NCBI RefSeq assembly: GCF_900626145.1
Contig: NZ_LR130817.1
Coordinates: forward strand, 1,145,562 to 1,209,561
Direction: 5' to 3'
Source of the DNA: Intestinimonas timonensis
GTDB lineage: Bacteria > Bacillota > Clostridia > Oscillospirales > Oscillospiraceae
DNA length: 64,000 bases
The notes beneath the pieces were generated by a model. It was not told the DNA's origin. It was given only the letters and a program-made list of their open reading frames with translations, and ran no database searches. Each line of letters opens with the position of its first letter. Position 1 is the first letter of the stretch. The position numbers and the translations under genes were made by a program. Below are positions 16,212 to 24,433 of the stretch, in pieces.

Positions 16212-18943
16212 TCGTCTTCTTCCTCGTCAGGATCCATCCAGTTTTTCAGTTCAACCATGTTCACCATGTAATTCGCAGTACGGATACCGGCACCAGTATC
16301 AGGGAAACCAACGCCAAGCGCAAATAAATAGGGAGGAACTTCTCTGTTGGTAGATTCGACTTTATCCAAATCTGTTTCAATGATGTGCAGCATCAGCAAC
16401 GGGCTTCGCTCTCGAATCAAATAGGCACTGTCAGACATATGCTTGTCCCCATTTTGTTCTTTGAAGCGTTTCCTTGCTGTTTCGATCTGTTCTTTGGTTA
16501 ATCCAACTCTTGTGCAGCCGCCGGAACCCACCTTTACTTTAGTTCCGCTGATTCGAATCATTTTGTCGTCAGCTATCACAGAACGGCGCTCAGTTGCCTT
16601 AATCGGGAGTACTTCGCTGCCGCATTTGAGACCAGGCCCATATTCCGAACCTTCACCGTCTGTAATAAGGGCAACATCCCAAGTCTCATTGTCCATTTTT
16701 TCATCGATATACTCAGCAAGTGCTCTGCCTTGGAAGGCCAGGTGCCACGGGTGCGTTTCAAAGTCAAGAAGCAGCTGTACAACCAACTCTTTGTTTACGC
16801 CGCGCCAATAATATGGCTTCACAGAGAAGTCACGGGTCCCGGCGCTGCCTAAATGATCCACAAATTCTTTGAATGCAGCTTCATTCGCTTTCAGTATTTC
16901 AGGATTGGCCTTGAGCTTGGGCGTTTCAAGCAGCTTTCCCGATACAGTTACCGGGCGGCTTACCTGTGTTGCCGAGCGCATTTTGTTGCGAGCTGTTGCA
17001 ATAAGTGAGTTCGGATCCTGACGCACTTTCAGGCCAAACTCCATCGGTGTTTGGTTGGCGAGCTTCATCTTTGCAATTTCATCTTTAAGCTCATTGGCCG
17101 CTCTGGTGATGTACCCATACCAGTCAATAGCTTCTTCTGCCATCCAAATTCTGAAAAGGTCCTCGTAGTTTGGACGATAACCAAACCAGCGTCCCATCTG
17201 CAGCAGCGTATCATACATTTGAGATTTGCGATAGAAATAGCTGACTCCCAGCCCCTCCAGTGTCAGGCCTCTGGACAAGCTGTTGCCGCCAACTGCAATA
17301 ACGCGCAGGCCATCTTCTTTGTGGTTGAAATAATCCAGACTTGTTGCCCCAGTTCTTTGGTTAACTGCGCGCACTGCAATAGGGGCGATAGCGCGGTTTA
17401 AGTAATTGGAGCAAATGTCATCCCAATTTGTCTTGCTAATCTTTTCTAATTGGTGTTTCATCCACACTTTATGCAGATAACGCAGAGATGCAATTTGCTC
17501 GCGCTTTTCATCATCCAAAGCAGCATAATTCTGCACATCGGACTTTACTTGAACAAGCCATTCATTTACAGCTTCTGCAATTCGGTTCTGCACATCTGTA
17601 AAACGACTGACATGAATCATCATGGAGCGGTGCTCGGTATAATCGCCGCGCAGATCACGAATTGCATTAAACAGCAGAAAGTATGCAATTGCTTCATACA
17701 TGCTGGGCGGCAGCGCATCCACTTCCAATGTCTTTTTGTGTGTAAAAGGGAAAAATAGATCCATTTCTTCGCGCCGCAACGGAATCAATACATCAGAAAA
17801 CTTCTCTGTTGCGTCTCCGAAGATCTTATCAGCTCCAATGTAGTTCGTAGGCGGTGCCAGCGAGTAGATAAAATCTCTGGGAAATAGGTCATCGCCAATC
17901 ATCTCATCTTCTGTTTCAGGGTTGATAAAAATATTGGCAAAGGGTGTCGCAGTAATTCCCAGATAGGAAGCCTGATTAAACTCGTGCAGTAGCTGGCGAA
18001 TGCAGGCATTGATAGCGGCTGGGCTGTCATCCTCACTCTTTGTATTAACAGATGCATTATCTGCCTCGTCATCAATCAAGAGCATGGGCAGCATTATTTT
18101 CCCTGTGGTGTTATCACGACTATTGGAGAGCCATTTAATCAAATTGTTCAATATCCGCTTGTTTTTCTTTACGACTAAGACAATCGGATCTGAAACGCTT
18201 TGAAGGTTCAAATCATTGCTTTTCAGCACATTGATGTCAAAATCCTTAGTCACAGAGGTAAAGGCTGCGATACGCTTCTGTACGCCGTACCTGCCTACAC
18301 CAACAGGCTGGTTTTTGATTCCCTGTTCAGCCTTTGGATCCAGATAATACTCACTCTTCCGGCCAGAGAACTCTGCATCCAAGCGAGACTGAGTCTGCTG
18401 GCGCAGATTTTCCATCATTCCTGCAAGAACAATAATAATTCTGTATCCAGTATCAGCAGCTTTGTTGCTGATTGCGGTGTAATTTGCGGTTTTGCCGGAT
18501 TGGACATCGCCTAACACCAATCCGCGGCGCTGAAAAGGTTCTTTACTTTGCGGATCTCCGAGCAGATCGACGATCTCGTCAGAAACCTTATCCAGCGTTG
18601 CGGTAACCCTTGGATTCCAATGTTTAATTTCCTCCAGATATTTTTTATATCGATTCCAGAAGAAAAAGTCCAAATCTGCTCTTCTGGAAGGAAGCCATGA
18701 TTTATGAGGTGTATTTCGATCATTGATGTACACGCCGACATCCATCTGTATAACAATCGACGCACGCAGACGGACAAGAATTTCTGCAAATTCCTCGTCC
18801 GTTACTGGAAGTGTGCTCAGCGTTGCACGCATGCTTTGTGCAAGCGTAAGAAATTCTTCCTCTGTAGGCGGAACTTCCTTGTACCGAGTACTAACCGCTG
18901 CGGAAATGAGATTTTCCAGCATTTCAATATTAGGGTTTAACAT
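16208..18943 (-). CDS. Z1-domain superfamily II ATPase/helicase-like protein
   Basis: This 911-residue protein has Walker A in LGDVQSGKTANYTA (about residues 143-156), Walker B LLIDDEADNASV, then LGITATPFANIF, the SF2 motif III equivalent, and the Z1 domain (PF10593) in the second half with RVIAVGGNSLSRGLTLEGL and QMGRWFGYRPNY. These are the ATP-driven DNA-remodelling proteins of MORC-type restriction systems. The start overlaps the end of the MORC gene by 14 bases. No frameshift was seen, and all SF2-type motifs appear intact. Confidence 0.93.
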   Translation of the reverse strand: MLNPNIEMLENLISAAVSTRYKEVPPTEEEFLTLAQSMRATLSTLPVTDEEFAEILVRLRASIVIQMDVGVYINDRNTPHKSWLPSRRADLDFFFWNRYKKYLEEIKHWNPRVTATLDKVSDEIVDLLGDPQSKEPFQRRGLVLGDVQSGKTANYTAISNKAADTGYRIIIVLAGMMENLRQQTQSRLDAEFSGRKSEYYLDPKAEQGIKNQPVGVGRYGVQKRIAAFTSVTKDFDINVLKSNDLNLQSVSDPIVLVVKKNKRILNNLIKWLSNSRDNTTGKIMLPMLLIDDEADNASVNTKSEDDSPAAINACIRQLLHEFNQASYLGITATPFANIFINPETEDEMIGDDLFPRDFIYSLAPPTNYIGADKIFGDATEKFSDVLIPLRREEMDLFFPFTHKKTLEVDALPPSMYEAIAYFLLFNAIRDLRGDYTEHRSMMIHVSRFTDVQNRIAEAVNEWLVQVKSDVQNYAALDDEKREQIASLRYLHKVWMKHQLEKISKTNWDDICSNYLNRAIAPIAVRAVNQRTGATSLDYFNHKEDGLRVIAVGGNSLSRGLTLEGLGVSYFYRKSQMYDTLLQMGRWFGYRPNYEDLFRIWMAEEAIDWYGYITRAANELKDEIAKMKLANQTPMEFGLKVRQDPNSLIATARNKMRSATQVSRPVTVSGKLLETPKLKANPEILKANEAAFKEFVDHLGSAGTRDFSVKPYYWRGVNKELVVQLLLDFETHPWHLAFQGRALAEYIDEKMDNETWDVALITDGEGSEYGPGLKCGSEVLPIKATERRSVIADDKMIRISGTKVKVGSGGCTRVGLTKEQIETARKRFKEQNGDKHMSDSAYLIRERSPLLMLHIIETDLDKVESTNREVPPYLFALGVGFPDTGAGIRTANYMVNMVELKNWMDPDEEEDE

Positions 18944-20402
18944 TGCCGTCCTCCTTTGCTTTTAGAGCGCGAATCACATCCGGATATCCGCAGAAAGGAT
19001 CAGTATGCTCTATCTTTTCAAGCATTTCACGCCGCATAATGCTGCTGGGCAGAACGGACAGCATCTGTTCCAGCGTTTTGAACATCTCCTGCTCGCCCAT
19101 ATCCGCATCATTCTCAATCTTTTCGTCATTATTAAGATCAATGTAAAGTTGATTCAGAGGGATTCCTCGTTCTATGTATTTCAGTAATGTTTCAAGTTTG
19201 CCTCGAATTTCCGGAGCTTCGGCAACGATCTGATCTACCAACACATGGTCTCGGTTGATTTCATATACGATGCCGTTTTCCGGCGTTTTTAATCGGGTCC
19301 ACATATGCTCAACCGAATCCGAAGTTTCCTTTTTCCCTCTGAACGTCCATGTCCGCTTACTTTTATCTGCAATACGATCAATTACAGTCTGAAGGCTATT
19401 CCTCACCTCGGCAGGTGGAATTGCATGAGATTTCTTAATATCCAGAGTCCACAAATCGTCCAAGTCATTTGGAATATCGACCATAACACGAGCCAGCTTT
19501 GAAAGATCACCCTGCCGCATCATACGGAACCACGTTCCCCAAATTAGAAGCCGCTTGTTTCGATATACATAAAAGCCCTGCCGTTTGCGAATTCCATCTT
19601 TGCCGCCAAGTTGGTTCTTTTCCTCTTCAGTCATTTTAGAAATATGAGGCAGAATATATGGCGTTACTAGAATGCGTTTCCCTCGAATCACCAGCGTTTC
19701 TGTGTCCATGGCTTGCGTGCTCTTCTTTATCAAAAACGGATCTGCCGCTTTAAGCTTTACTCCATTGAAAAGTATTTCTAGCTTTTTTATTCCGGATTCC
19801 CCGGATAAGTACCTGTGAAATACCAGTTCAAGGTGCTGCCTTACCTCGTCCATTTTTCGGCCAAGCGATTTTTCATAATCTACTTCACCCATCAGCAAAC
19901 GGTCGAGGTTCTGCCATACAACCAATGTACCGCTATCCTGCTCATACAAATCAGAAATATGAGGAACTGAGGCAAAGTCTTCTTTATCAAGGATCAACAG
20001 TGACCATGCACCTGTTTTAATAACGTAATCAAGATCCCAGCGCCGTCCAATTACCTGATCTCCCTGTTTGCTGATTACGGTCAAAACACGGCACTGAGAC
20101 AAAGAGGCAGTCTTCAGGCCTAAGCCATATCGTCCCAAGTCAGACGAGTCTCGTGTCTCAGTCGGACTCTTACTCCCATACTGCATAGCGATATTCATTT
20201 GAGCATCATCCATACCGGTACCATTATCCAGAATTGAGACATATGCATCGCCTACCGGAAAGAATGACAGCTGAGCTTTCCCAGCTTTTGCAGCAATACT
20301 GTTGTCAATAATATCTGCAATTGCAGCTTCTAAGCTATAGCCAATTGCTCGTGTTGATTCCATTAAAACAGGGGCAAACGGAGGCGTCTCTCTTACCTGC
20401 AT
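18930..20402 (-). CDS. MORC/MutL-type GHKL ATPase, first gene of the restriction operon
   Basis: The ATG at 20402 follows GAGGAAGGA and gives 490 residues; an upstream GTG (20426) is also in frame. The GHKL ATP site is clear: AIADIIDNSIAAKA (N box), SILDNGTGMDDAQMN (G1) and GRYGLGLKTASLSQC (G2). The DNA-remodelling family was described in bacterial operons together with Z1, AIPR, PD-(D/E)XK, C5 methylase and Vsr, and is the proposed ancestor of eukaryotic MORC proteins (Iyer, Abhiman and Aravind). It opens an operon of at least six overlapping or abutting genes running to 11149. Confidence 0.92.
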   Translation of the reverse strand: MQVRETPPFAPVLMESTRAIGYSLEAAIADIIDNSIAAKAGKAQLSFFPVGDAYVSILDNGTGMDDAQMNIAMQYGSKSPTETRDSSDLGRYGLGLKTASLSQCRVLTVISKQGDQVIGRRWDLDYVIKTGAWSLLILDKEDFASVPHISDLYEQDSGTLVVWQNLDRLLMGEVDYEKSLGRKMDEVRQHLELVFHRYLSGESGIKKLEILFNGVKLKAADPFLIKKSTQAMDTETLVIRGKRILVTPYILPHISKMTEEEKNQLGGKDGIRKRQGFYVYRNKRLLIWGTWFRMMRQGDLSKLARVMVDIPNDLDDLWTLDIKKSHAIPPAEVRNSLQTVIDRIADKSKRTWTFRGKKETSDSVEHMWTRLKTPENGIVYEINRDHVLVDQIVAEAPEIRGKLETLLKYIERGIPLNQLYIDLNNDEKIENDADMGEQEMFKTLEQMLSVLPSSIMRREMLEKIEHTDPFCGYPDVIRALKAKEDGNVKP

Positions 20403-20490
20403 ATCGTCCTTCCTCTCTGCAATCACATTAACGGCGGCGAAATACTCCTATATAACAATTATCGCATGCAGTGTGTCCTAAAAACCGGAC

Positions 20491-20709
20491 TCAGTCTTTC
20501 AAATTGGCTTCCGGCATAAATTCCATAATATCTCCTATATCCACATTCAAAGTAGAGCAAATCTTACTAAGCACGGACAGTGTGACTTCCTCATCCCGCC
20601 GCAGCCGGGTCATGGTGTTTGGCGCGATGCCTGCCGCTTTGCGCAGATCGGCTTTGCTCATCTTCTTATCGACGAGCAGCTTCCAAAGTTTGTTATACGA
20701 AATAGCCAT
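20491..20709 (-). CDS. Small XRE-family HTH regulator
   Basis: The ATG at 20709 after CCGGAGGTCG gives 72 residues. The product is almost entirely a helix-turn-helix (LWKLLVDKKMSKADLRKAAG, then IAPNTMTRLRRDEEVTLSVL), the typical single-domain Cro/C.protein size. It lies 88 bases upstream of the MORC-type ATPase gene in the same direction. C-proteins of this size commonly time the expression of restriction-modification operons, so it is probably the operon regulator. The in-frame extension upstream to 20991 is not believed. Confidence 0.85.
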   Translation of the reverse strand: MAISYNKLWKLLVDKKMSKADLRKAAGIAPNTMTRLRRDEEVTLSVLSKICSTLNVDIGDIMEFMPEANLKD

Positions 20710-21059
20710 TCCTGTTCGACCTCCGGCTACAAATATTGCTTTTATTATACATCCTTCTCGATCACAAGGCAAGAGAGCTTCGCATCGTGCTGCGAAACTC
20801 TCTAATTTCAAAAACAGCTTGCGTGCAAGACTCTCACACATAGATTGTTCGTATATCTTGGCAGCACTTTCGCTTCTTATTTTCCGCTCAAAGTCAGCAT
20901 CATAAGGGCTTGGGATTATCCCAAAATTGCCGCGTGTCCGGACAGCGGCTGTGCTTGCTATTCTCTCAAATCCCAATTCTCTCCGTCCCAACGCCGCTCT
21001 TTCTCTCCGCCGAAATCTGTGCTATACTGTAAGAAAATCAGCGGAAGGAGGGCTTCCTT
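20710..21059. other. Divergent intergenic region, no gene seen
   Basis: 350 bases separate two divergent genes. A hairpin with arms GAGAG..TCGCA and TGCGA..CTCTC lies at 20772-20801. A TATACT (21026-21031) sits about 30 bases before the rightward gene, whose ATG follows GGAAGGAGG. Promoters for both directions must lie here, but no strong -35/-10 pair was found for the leftward operon. Confidence 0.5.
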
Positions 21060-21803
21060 ATGGCACTCAAACGGGTATTTGCCGGGTTTTACAAGCGATA
21101 CGACGGAAAGCCCATCTTCGTTGTCCGGGTGCTCAAGGACATCGATACCGGCGAGTCCATCGTGTTCTGCAAGGATGCCAGCTTTGCCAAAGAAGACAAC
21201 GAGCATTACTACCTCATACGGTACACCTCCTTCTGCGAGCAGGTCGAAGTCGATGGTGTGCTGCGGGATAAATACGTCCGCCAGACCCGGCGCGAGATCG
21301 ACGAAGGCACCGTCCGCGAAGTGTATGAGGACGGCTTTCCGGAGCCCAAAAGCAAGCCATTCACTTATGTTGATGACGAGTACGTGGAGCACGCCATCCG
21401 TTGCAGCAGAACCTACTATGAATACGCCAAGGACATCTGTGAAAACTACCGGATGGATCTGCGGCGGTACAAGCTGATCCGGGAGCGCAAGCAGTATATC
21501 GGCGTGGCTGGCCGCAAGGAATACCGGGCCATGTGCGAAGATTTGGCCTTTATCCAGCAATCCCTTAAAACGGTGCTCAACAACTACGCCGATCTCTTCC
21601 GGAAACGTTTTTCCGAGGGGCTGTCCATCCGCAAAGCAGCAGATGCCATGCAGCAAAATCGCGGCGTGATCGAGCGGCGGCAGGCCGCACTCTATCGGGC
21701 GTTTGCCCAGCTTTTGCAGCAGCGGGACGAGGCAGACGGTGTCTGTCGGCTGATGCAAAAAACTGAATACGATCAAAGGGATAAAGAGGATTTGCTCGAA
21801 TAA
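21060..21803 (+). CDS. Hypothetical protein of mobile-element type (247 residues)
   Basis: The family is not recognised. The N-terminal 60 residues (MALKRVFAGFYKRYDGKPIF onward) look like a compact beta-rich domain, and the rest is rich in charged helices, including a likely helix at about residues 185-235. It has a strong RBS (GGAAGGAGG) and ends 14 bases before a clear terminator, so it is probably a monocistronic gene. It lies between the restriction operon and the mobilization remnants. Its codon use resembles that of the mobile part rather than the lower-GC defence genes. No function is proposed. Confidence 0.6.
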   Translation: MALKRVFAGFYKRYDGKPIFVVRVLKDIDTGESIVFCKDASFAKEDNEHYYLIRYTSFCEQVEVDGVLRDKYVRQTRREIDEGTVREVYEDGFPEPKSKPFTYVDDEYVEHAIRCSRTYYEYAKDICENYRMDLRRYKLIRERKQYIGVAGRKEYRAMCEDLAFIQQSLKTVLNNYADLFRKRFSEGLSIRKAADAMQQNRGVIERRQAALYRAFAQLLQQRDEADGVCRLMQKTEYDQRDKEDLLE

Positions 21804-21816
21804 TTGATGCAAATCC

Positions 21817-21850
21817 AAGCGCTTGTCGTAGTGGCAGGCGCTTCTTTTTT
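21817..21850 (+). terminator. Intrinsic terminator
   Basis: AAGCGC (21817-21822) and GCGCTT (21838-21843), extended by further pairs, are followed by C and six T. It ends the transcript of the 247-residue gene. Confidence 0.7.
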
Positions 21851-21890
21851 GCCTCCGTTATGACAAAATCGTGACACTCCGATTCATTCT

Positions 21891-22076
21891 GTCCGTTGAA
21901 TAGTGAAAGGACATTTTGGAGCAAAAGCGCAGACCTCGCTCCTTCGACCTAAAAAATTTTTCGGACAAAACCGGAAAATGTGTCCGTTGGTTATATGGAG
22001 AGCCTTCTGCGTGACCAAAAAAATTTTCAAGTCACCTGACAAACGGCCAAGAATTGTCCGTGGGATGATGAAAGGA
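21891..22076 (+). repeat. Three spaced copies of a GTCCGTTG-type direct repeat
   Basis: Copies begin at 21891, 21982 and 22056. All start GTCCGT and are followed by a purine-rich tail; the first and third end TGAAAGGA. Spacing is 91 and 74 bases. The stretch 21851-22136 has no believable gene. Between the repeats are two AAAAAATTTT-type tracts. A regulatory leader or protein-binding array ahead of the small HTH gene is possible. Confidence 0.45.
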
Positions 22077-22136
22077 AAACCAATCCATCCAAGCCGCCCT
22101 TCAAACAAAGATTTCAAAATTGAAAGGAGAACCACT

Positions 22137-22397
22137 ATGATCACTTACTACAACCACACCCACATGACCGCTGTACCCACCCGCCTCCTGCTGGATACGA
22201 ACCTATCCGCAGAAGCCAAGCTCACCGGCGCGCTCTTGTACACCTTCGAGGACGGCGGTCTGAGTGCTCAGGAACTTGCAGATGCTCTGACCCTTCCGCC
22301 CGAAAAAGTTGCTCCGGTTTTTGCTGAACTTACCGGCAATGGCTATCTGGAAATTCTGGAAGAAAACGGTGCCTTCGGGCTGCACCTGAAGGGGTGA
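22137..22397 (+). CDS. Small winged-helix-like protein of a mobilizable element
   Basis: The ATG at 22137 after GAAAGGAGAACC gives 86 residues (MITYYNHTHMTAVPTRLLLD...). The C-terminal part, LSAQELADALTLPPEKVAPVFAELTGNGYLEI with residues about 40-75, reads like a winged helix. Its stop overlaps the region just before the MobC start by a few bases, so the two are probably co-translated. It is likely to be a regulator or accessory DNA-binding protein of the mobilization module. The family is not recognised with certainty. Confidence 0.65.
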   Translation: MITYYNHTHMTAVPTRLLLDTNLSAEAKLTGALLYTFEDGGLSAQELADALTLPPEKVAPVFAELTGNGYLEILEENGAFGLHLKG

Positions 22398-22402
22398 TTC
22401 TC

Positions 22403-22732
22403 ATGCCGGACCGCGCACGACCCATCCGCAAGGAAATCTGCCTGAACGAGCAGGAGTTAAATCTCGTACAGCACAAGATGCGCCAGTTGGGAACACACAA
22501 CTTCGGCGCGTATGCCCGCAAGATGCTCATCGACGGATACATCATCAAGGTAGACTACACCGAGCAGAAAAAGCTGGCTGCTGCCGTCAGCAGAGTCGCC
22601 ACGAACATCAACCAGATTTGCCGCCGCATCAACAGCACCGGGCGCTGCTATGAAGACGATGTTGCCGAGCTGAAAGCACGGCAGGCCGAAATCTGGGAAC
22701 TGTTGAAGATACGGCAAAAGGATGAGCTTTGA
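22403..22732 (+). CDS. MobC-like relaxosome accessory protein
   Basis: This 109-residue protein has RPIRKEICLNEQELNLV at the N-terminus, then GAYARKMLIDGYIIKVDY and RVATNINQICRRINSTG, the hallmark features of MobC/relaxosome proteins that help the relaxase bind and open oriT. The ATG at 22403 after AAGGGG is preferred over a GTG nine bases upstream. No relaxase gene follows: the next gene is a RepA-N protein. The mobilization module therefore appears to be truncated. Confidence 0.82.
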   Translation: MPDRARPIRKEICLNEQELNLVQHKMRQLGTHNFGAYARKMLIDGYIIKVDYTEQKKLAAAVSRVATNINQICRRINSTGRCYEDDVAELKARQAEIWELLKIRQKDEL

Positions 22733-22734
22733 CC

Positions 22735-22860
22735 ACAACGGGATTTTCCATACGTGGGTTTTCCGTCACCGGTTTTTCGGACGGTGGACAAGCTGACGCT
22801 CCGGAGCGTACCGCAACCGGATTTCAGGACGACGGTTTTCGTGCCGTTCATCGGGACTGA
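22735..22860. other. Candidate oriT-like region after mobC
   Basis: This gene-free segment directly downstream of mobC has a 14-base perfect palindrome ACGCTCCGGAGCGT (22796-22809), three GGTTTTTC/GGATTTTCC-like copies before it, and a CCGGATTTC after it. Closely spaced short repeats beside a mobC gene are typical of transfer origins. The nick site cannot be identified by eye. Confidence 0.4.
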
Positions 22861-22963
22861 AATTCATCCTCTAACTAATAAGAAATAAATCAAGATACAA
22901 AAAATCATCCATCAATCAATCAACACAAAAATGGATGGATTGATGGATGGGATAGGAGGTCAG

Positions 22964-23350
22964 ATGAAAACTTTTTGCAAGCTCACGGCGCAGAGCCCAG
23001 CAGCGTCCTATGTTCCGCTTCCGAGGTTCCTTCTCCAAGACGAAGCTCTGCGGGACATCAGCAACGACGCGAAGGTGCTCTATGCGCTGCTGCTGGATAG
23101 AGCCAGCATTTCCCGGCAGAACGGCTACGTCGAGCCGGACGGCACGATCCGGCTGTACTTCACCTTGGAGCAGGCGCAGACCAAACTCCACCGCAGCCGC
23201 CAGAGCGCCACGCGGATCTTCCGGGAACTGGAGTACAGTGGTTTGATTGTTCGGCGCAAGCAGGGTTTGGGCAAGCCCGCCCTCATTACGCTAAACTACC
23301 CAGCGGACGCAAAGCTCATCGCAAAGGAGGGTGAAGATGCACAAGCTTGA
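22964..23350 (+). CDS. RepA-N family replication initiator-like protein (short)
   Basis: The ATG at 22964 has the strong RBS ATAGGAGGTCAG. The product has 128 residues with YVPLPRFLLQDEALRDISND and VLYALLLDRASISRQNGYV, then a winged-helix-like part ending RELEYSGLIVRRKQGLGKPA. This is the RepA N-terminal domain found in Firmicutes plasmids and integrative elements, where full proteins are usually about 250-300 residues. Only the N-terminal domain is present, so it may be a shortened regulator or a remnant. Its end overlaps the next gene by 14 bases. Confidence 0.8.
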   Translation: MKTFCKLTAQSPAASYVPLPRFLLQDEALRDISNDAKVLYALLLDRASISRQNGYVEPDGTIRLYFTLEQAQTKLHRSRQSATRIFRELEYSGLIVRRKQGLGKPALITLNYPADAKLIAKEGEDAQA

Positions 23351-23738
23351 CCCCATCGAGCGCCTGCCAGATGGCACGCTCTTCCGCCTGACGCCGGGGC
23401 AGCTTCGCAGCGTGCGCGGCCTTACAAAGCGCTGCTGCAACTTCTTGGATGGCGACTGCCTGCTGCTGGACGGTGTCTGCCCGCAGTTTATCTCCCGCAG
23501 CCTGATCTGCCGGTGGTTTCGCCGCGCCGTGCTGCCTCAGCAGCCGAAGTTGGAACAGGCCATTCTCAGCCCCAAAAAACTCCGCCGCTGCGAAGTCTGC
23601 GGCACGGGTATTCTCGCCCGCTCCGGCAGGACAAAATACTGCCTCGCCTGCGCCAAGGAGGTTCACCGCCAGCAGAAGGCAAAATCCGCCCGCAAACGGC
23701 GGTCCGGTGTAGACAATTTGGGGGCGAAAAGCCCTTGA
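23337..23738 (+). CDS. Cysteine-rich (VLP-type) mobile-element protein
   Basis: The ATG at 23337 is preceded by AAAGGAGG. The 133-residue product has an N-terminal cysteine cluster (KRCCNFLDGDCLLLDGVCPQ) and a C-terminal zinc-finger-like CEVCGTGILARSGRTKYCLAC, followed by a basic tail. Proteins of this layout are common in integrative elements of gut Firmicutes and are annotated as cysteine-rich VLP proteins; their role is unknown, though DNA or RNA binding is likely. It overlaps the RepA-N gene by 14 bases, so it is co-transcribed. Confidence 0.75.
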   Translation: MHKLDPIERLPDGTLFRLTPGQLRSVRGLTKRCCNFLDGDCLLLDGVCPQFISRSLICRWFRRAVLPQQPKLEQAILSPKKLRRCEVCGTGILARSGRTKYCLACAKEVHRQQKAKSARKRRSGVDNLGAKSP

Positions 23739-23880
23739 ATTACAAGCCTTCCCGCACCGCCAAAGCCGCGCGGCAATACGATTTCCCTCGCAGCCACGAA
23801 ATCGAGTTCTATTTGTCTACATAGCAGCCGGAACACACGCATAGATTGAAGCAGAAAACGCTCTGGAAAGGAGGGCAGCC

Positions 23881-24057
23881 ATGGAAGTATTTCTGATCTT
23901 CCCGAAATCAAAGCAGGCGCAGCGGGAGCTTGGGCAGGAGCTGGCGAAGTTCCAGTCCGAGCAAGCGCTGAAATCCATCCAGAAGCTGCCCTGTTCCACG
24001 GAGCAGAAGCTGGAACTGGTAGACGCAGCGGTAAAGCATCTGAAAGCGCAGCAATAA
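23881..24057 (+). CDS. 58-residue hypothetical protein
   Basis: This small frame (MEVFLIFPKSKQAQRELGQE...) has a strong RBS, GGAAAGGAGGGCAGCC, and ends 12 bases before a terminator. It is helical and charged, with one cysteine. It lies in the mobilization block and is probably co-transcribed with the genes before it, after a 142-base gap. No family is recognised. Confidence 0.6.
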   Translation: MEVFLIFPKSKQAQRELGQELAKFQSEQALKSIQKLPCSTEQKLELVDAAVKHLKAQQ

Positions 24058-24069
24058 TACATAGCAAAC

Positions 24070-24106
24070 GAGCAGGCCAGCCTCAACAGCCGGTCTGCCC
24101 GTTTTT
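24070..24106 (+). terminator. Intrinsic terminator of the mobilization block
   Basis: GAGCAGGCCAGC (24070-24081) pairs, with a few G-U pairs, with GCCGGTCTGCCC (24089-24100); a T5 run follows. Confidence 0.65.
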
Positions 24107-24186
24107 CATATGCTTCTCGCTGAATTTGGCCCCACAAGGTTTATATAGAGCCGCGCGATGACTTCAAGCTCCCGCTGAGCGCAAGG

Positions 24187-24390
24187 TCAGTCACGCTGAT
24201 AGATTGCCTCCAACCGTTTTCTGGATTCCACCAGTGTGTAGGCAGGTGCGCCGGAAAGCCGAGCGGTCTCTGCTGCCTCCAGTTTTGCGCGCAGCTTCAA
24301 GGTTTCCTCACGCTGTTCGGCTTTTTCATTTGCCAGATCAGAGATCATGCTGTAGTCGTTGCACAGTGCAGTCGAAGATTTGATAATCAT
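24187..24390 (-). pseudogene. Phd/YefM-type antitoxin remnant with an internal deletion
   Basis: The 67-residue frame begins MIIKSSTALCNDYSMISDLA, the typical start of these antitoxins, and ends with the typical toxin-binding tail LKLRAKLEAAETARLSGA to KRLEAIYQ. The central 25-30 residues that normally carry the ITKNGEGDLVVMS-like strand are missing without loss of frame. No toxin gene (RelE/ParE) lies beside it. It is probably a decaying antitoxin; a functional short form is less likely. Confidence 0.55.
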
Positions 24391-24433
24391 GGATCTGTAT
24401 CTCCTGAATGATTCTGTAATAATTCTATCGGAA

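Noticed and set aside
20710..20991. N-terminal extension of the small XRE regulator
   Set aside because: It has no recognisable domain; the ATG at 20709 has a good RBS and gives the normal single-HTH size.
21903..22136. Coding extension upstream of the small winged-helix gene
   Set aside because: It is AT-tract and repeat sequence with poor codon character, and the ATG at 22137 has a clear RBS.
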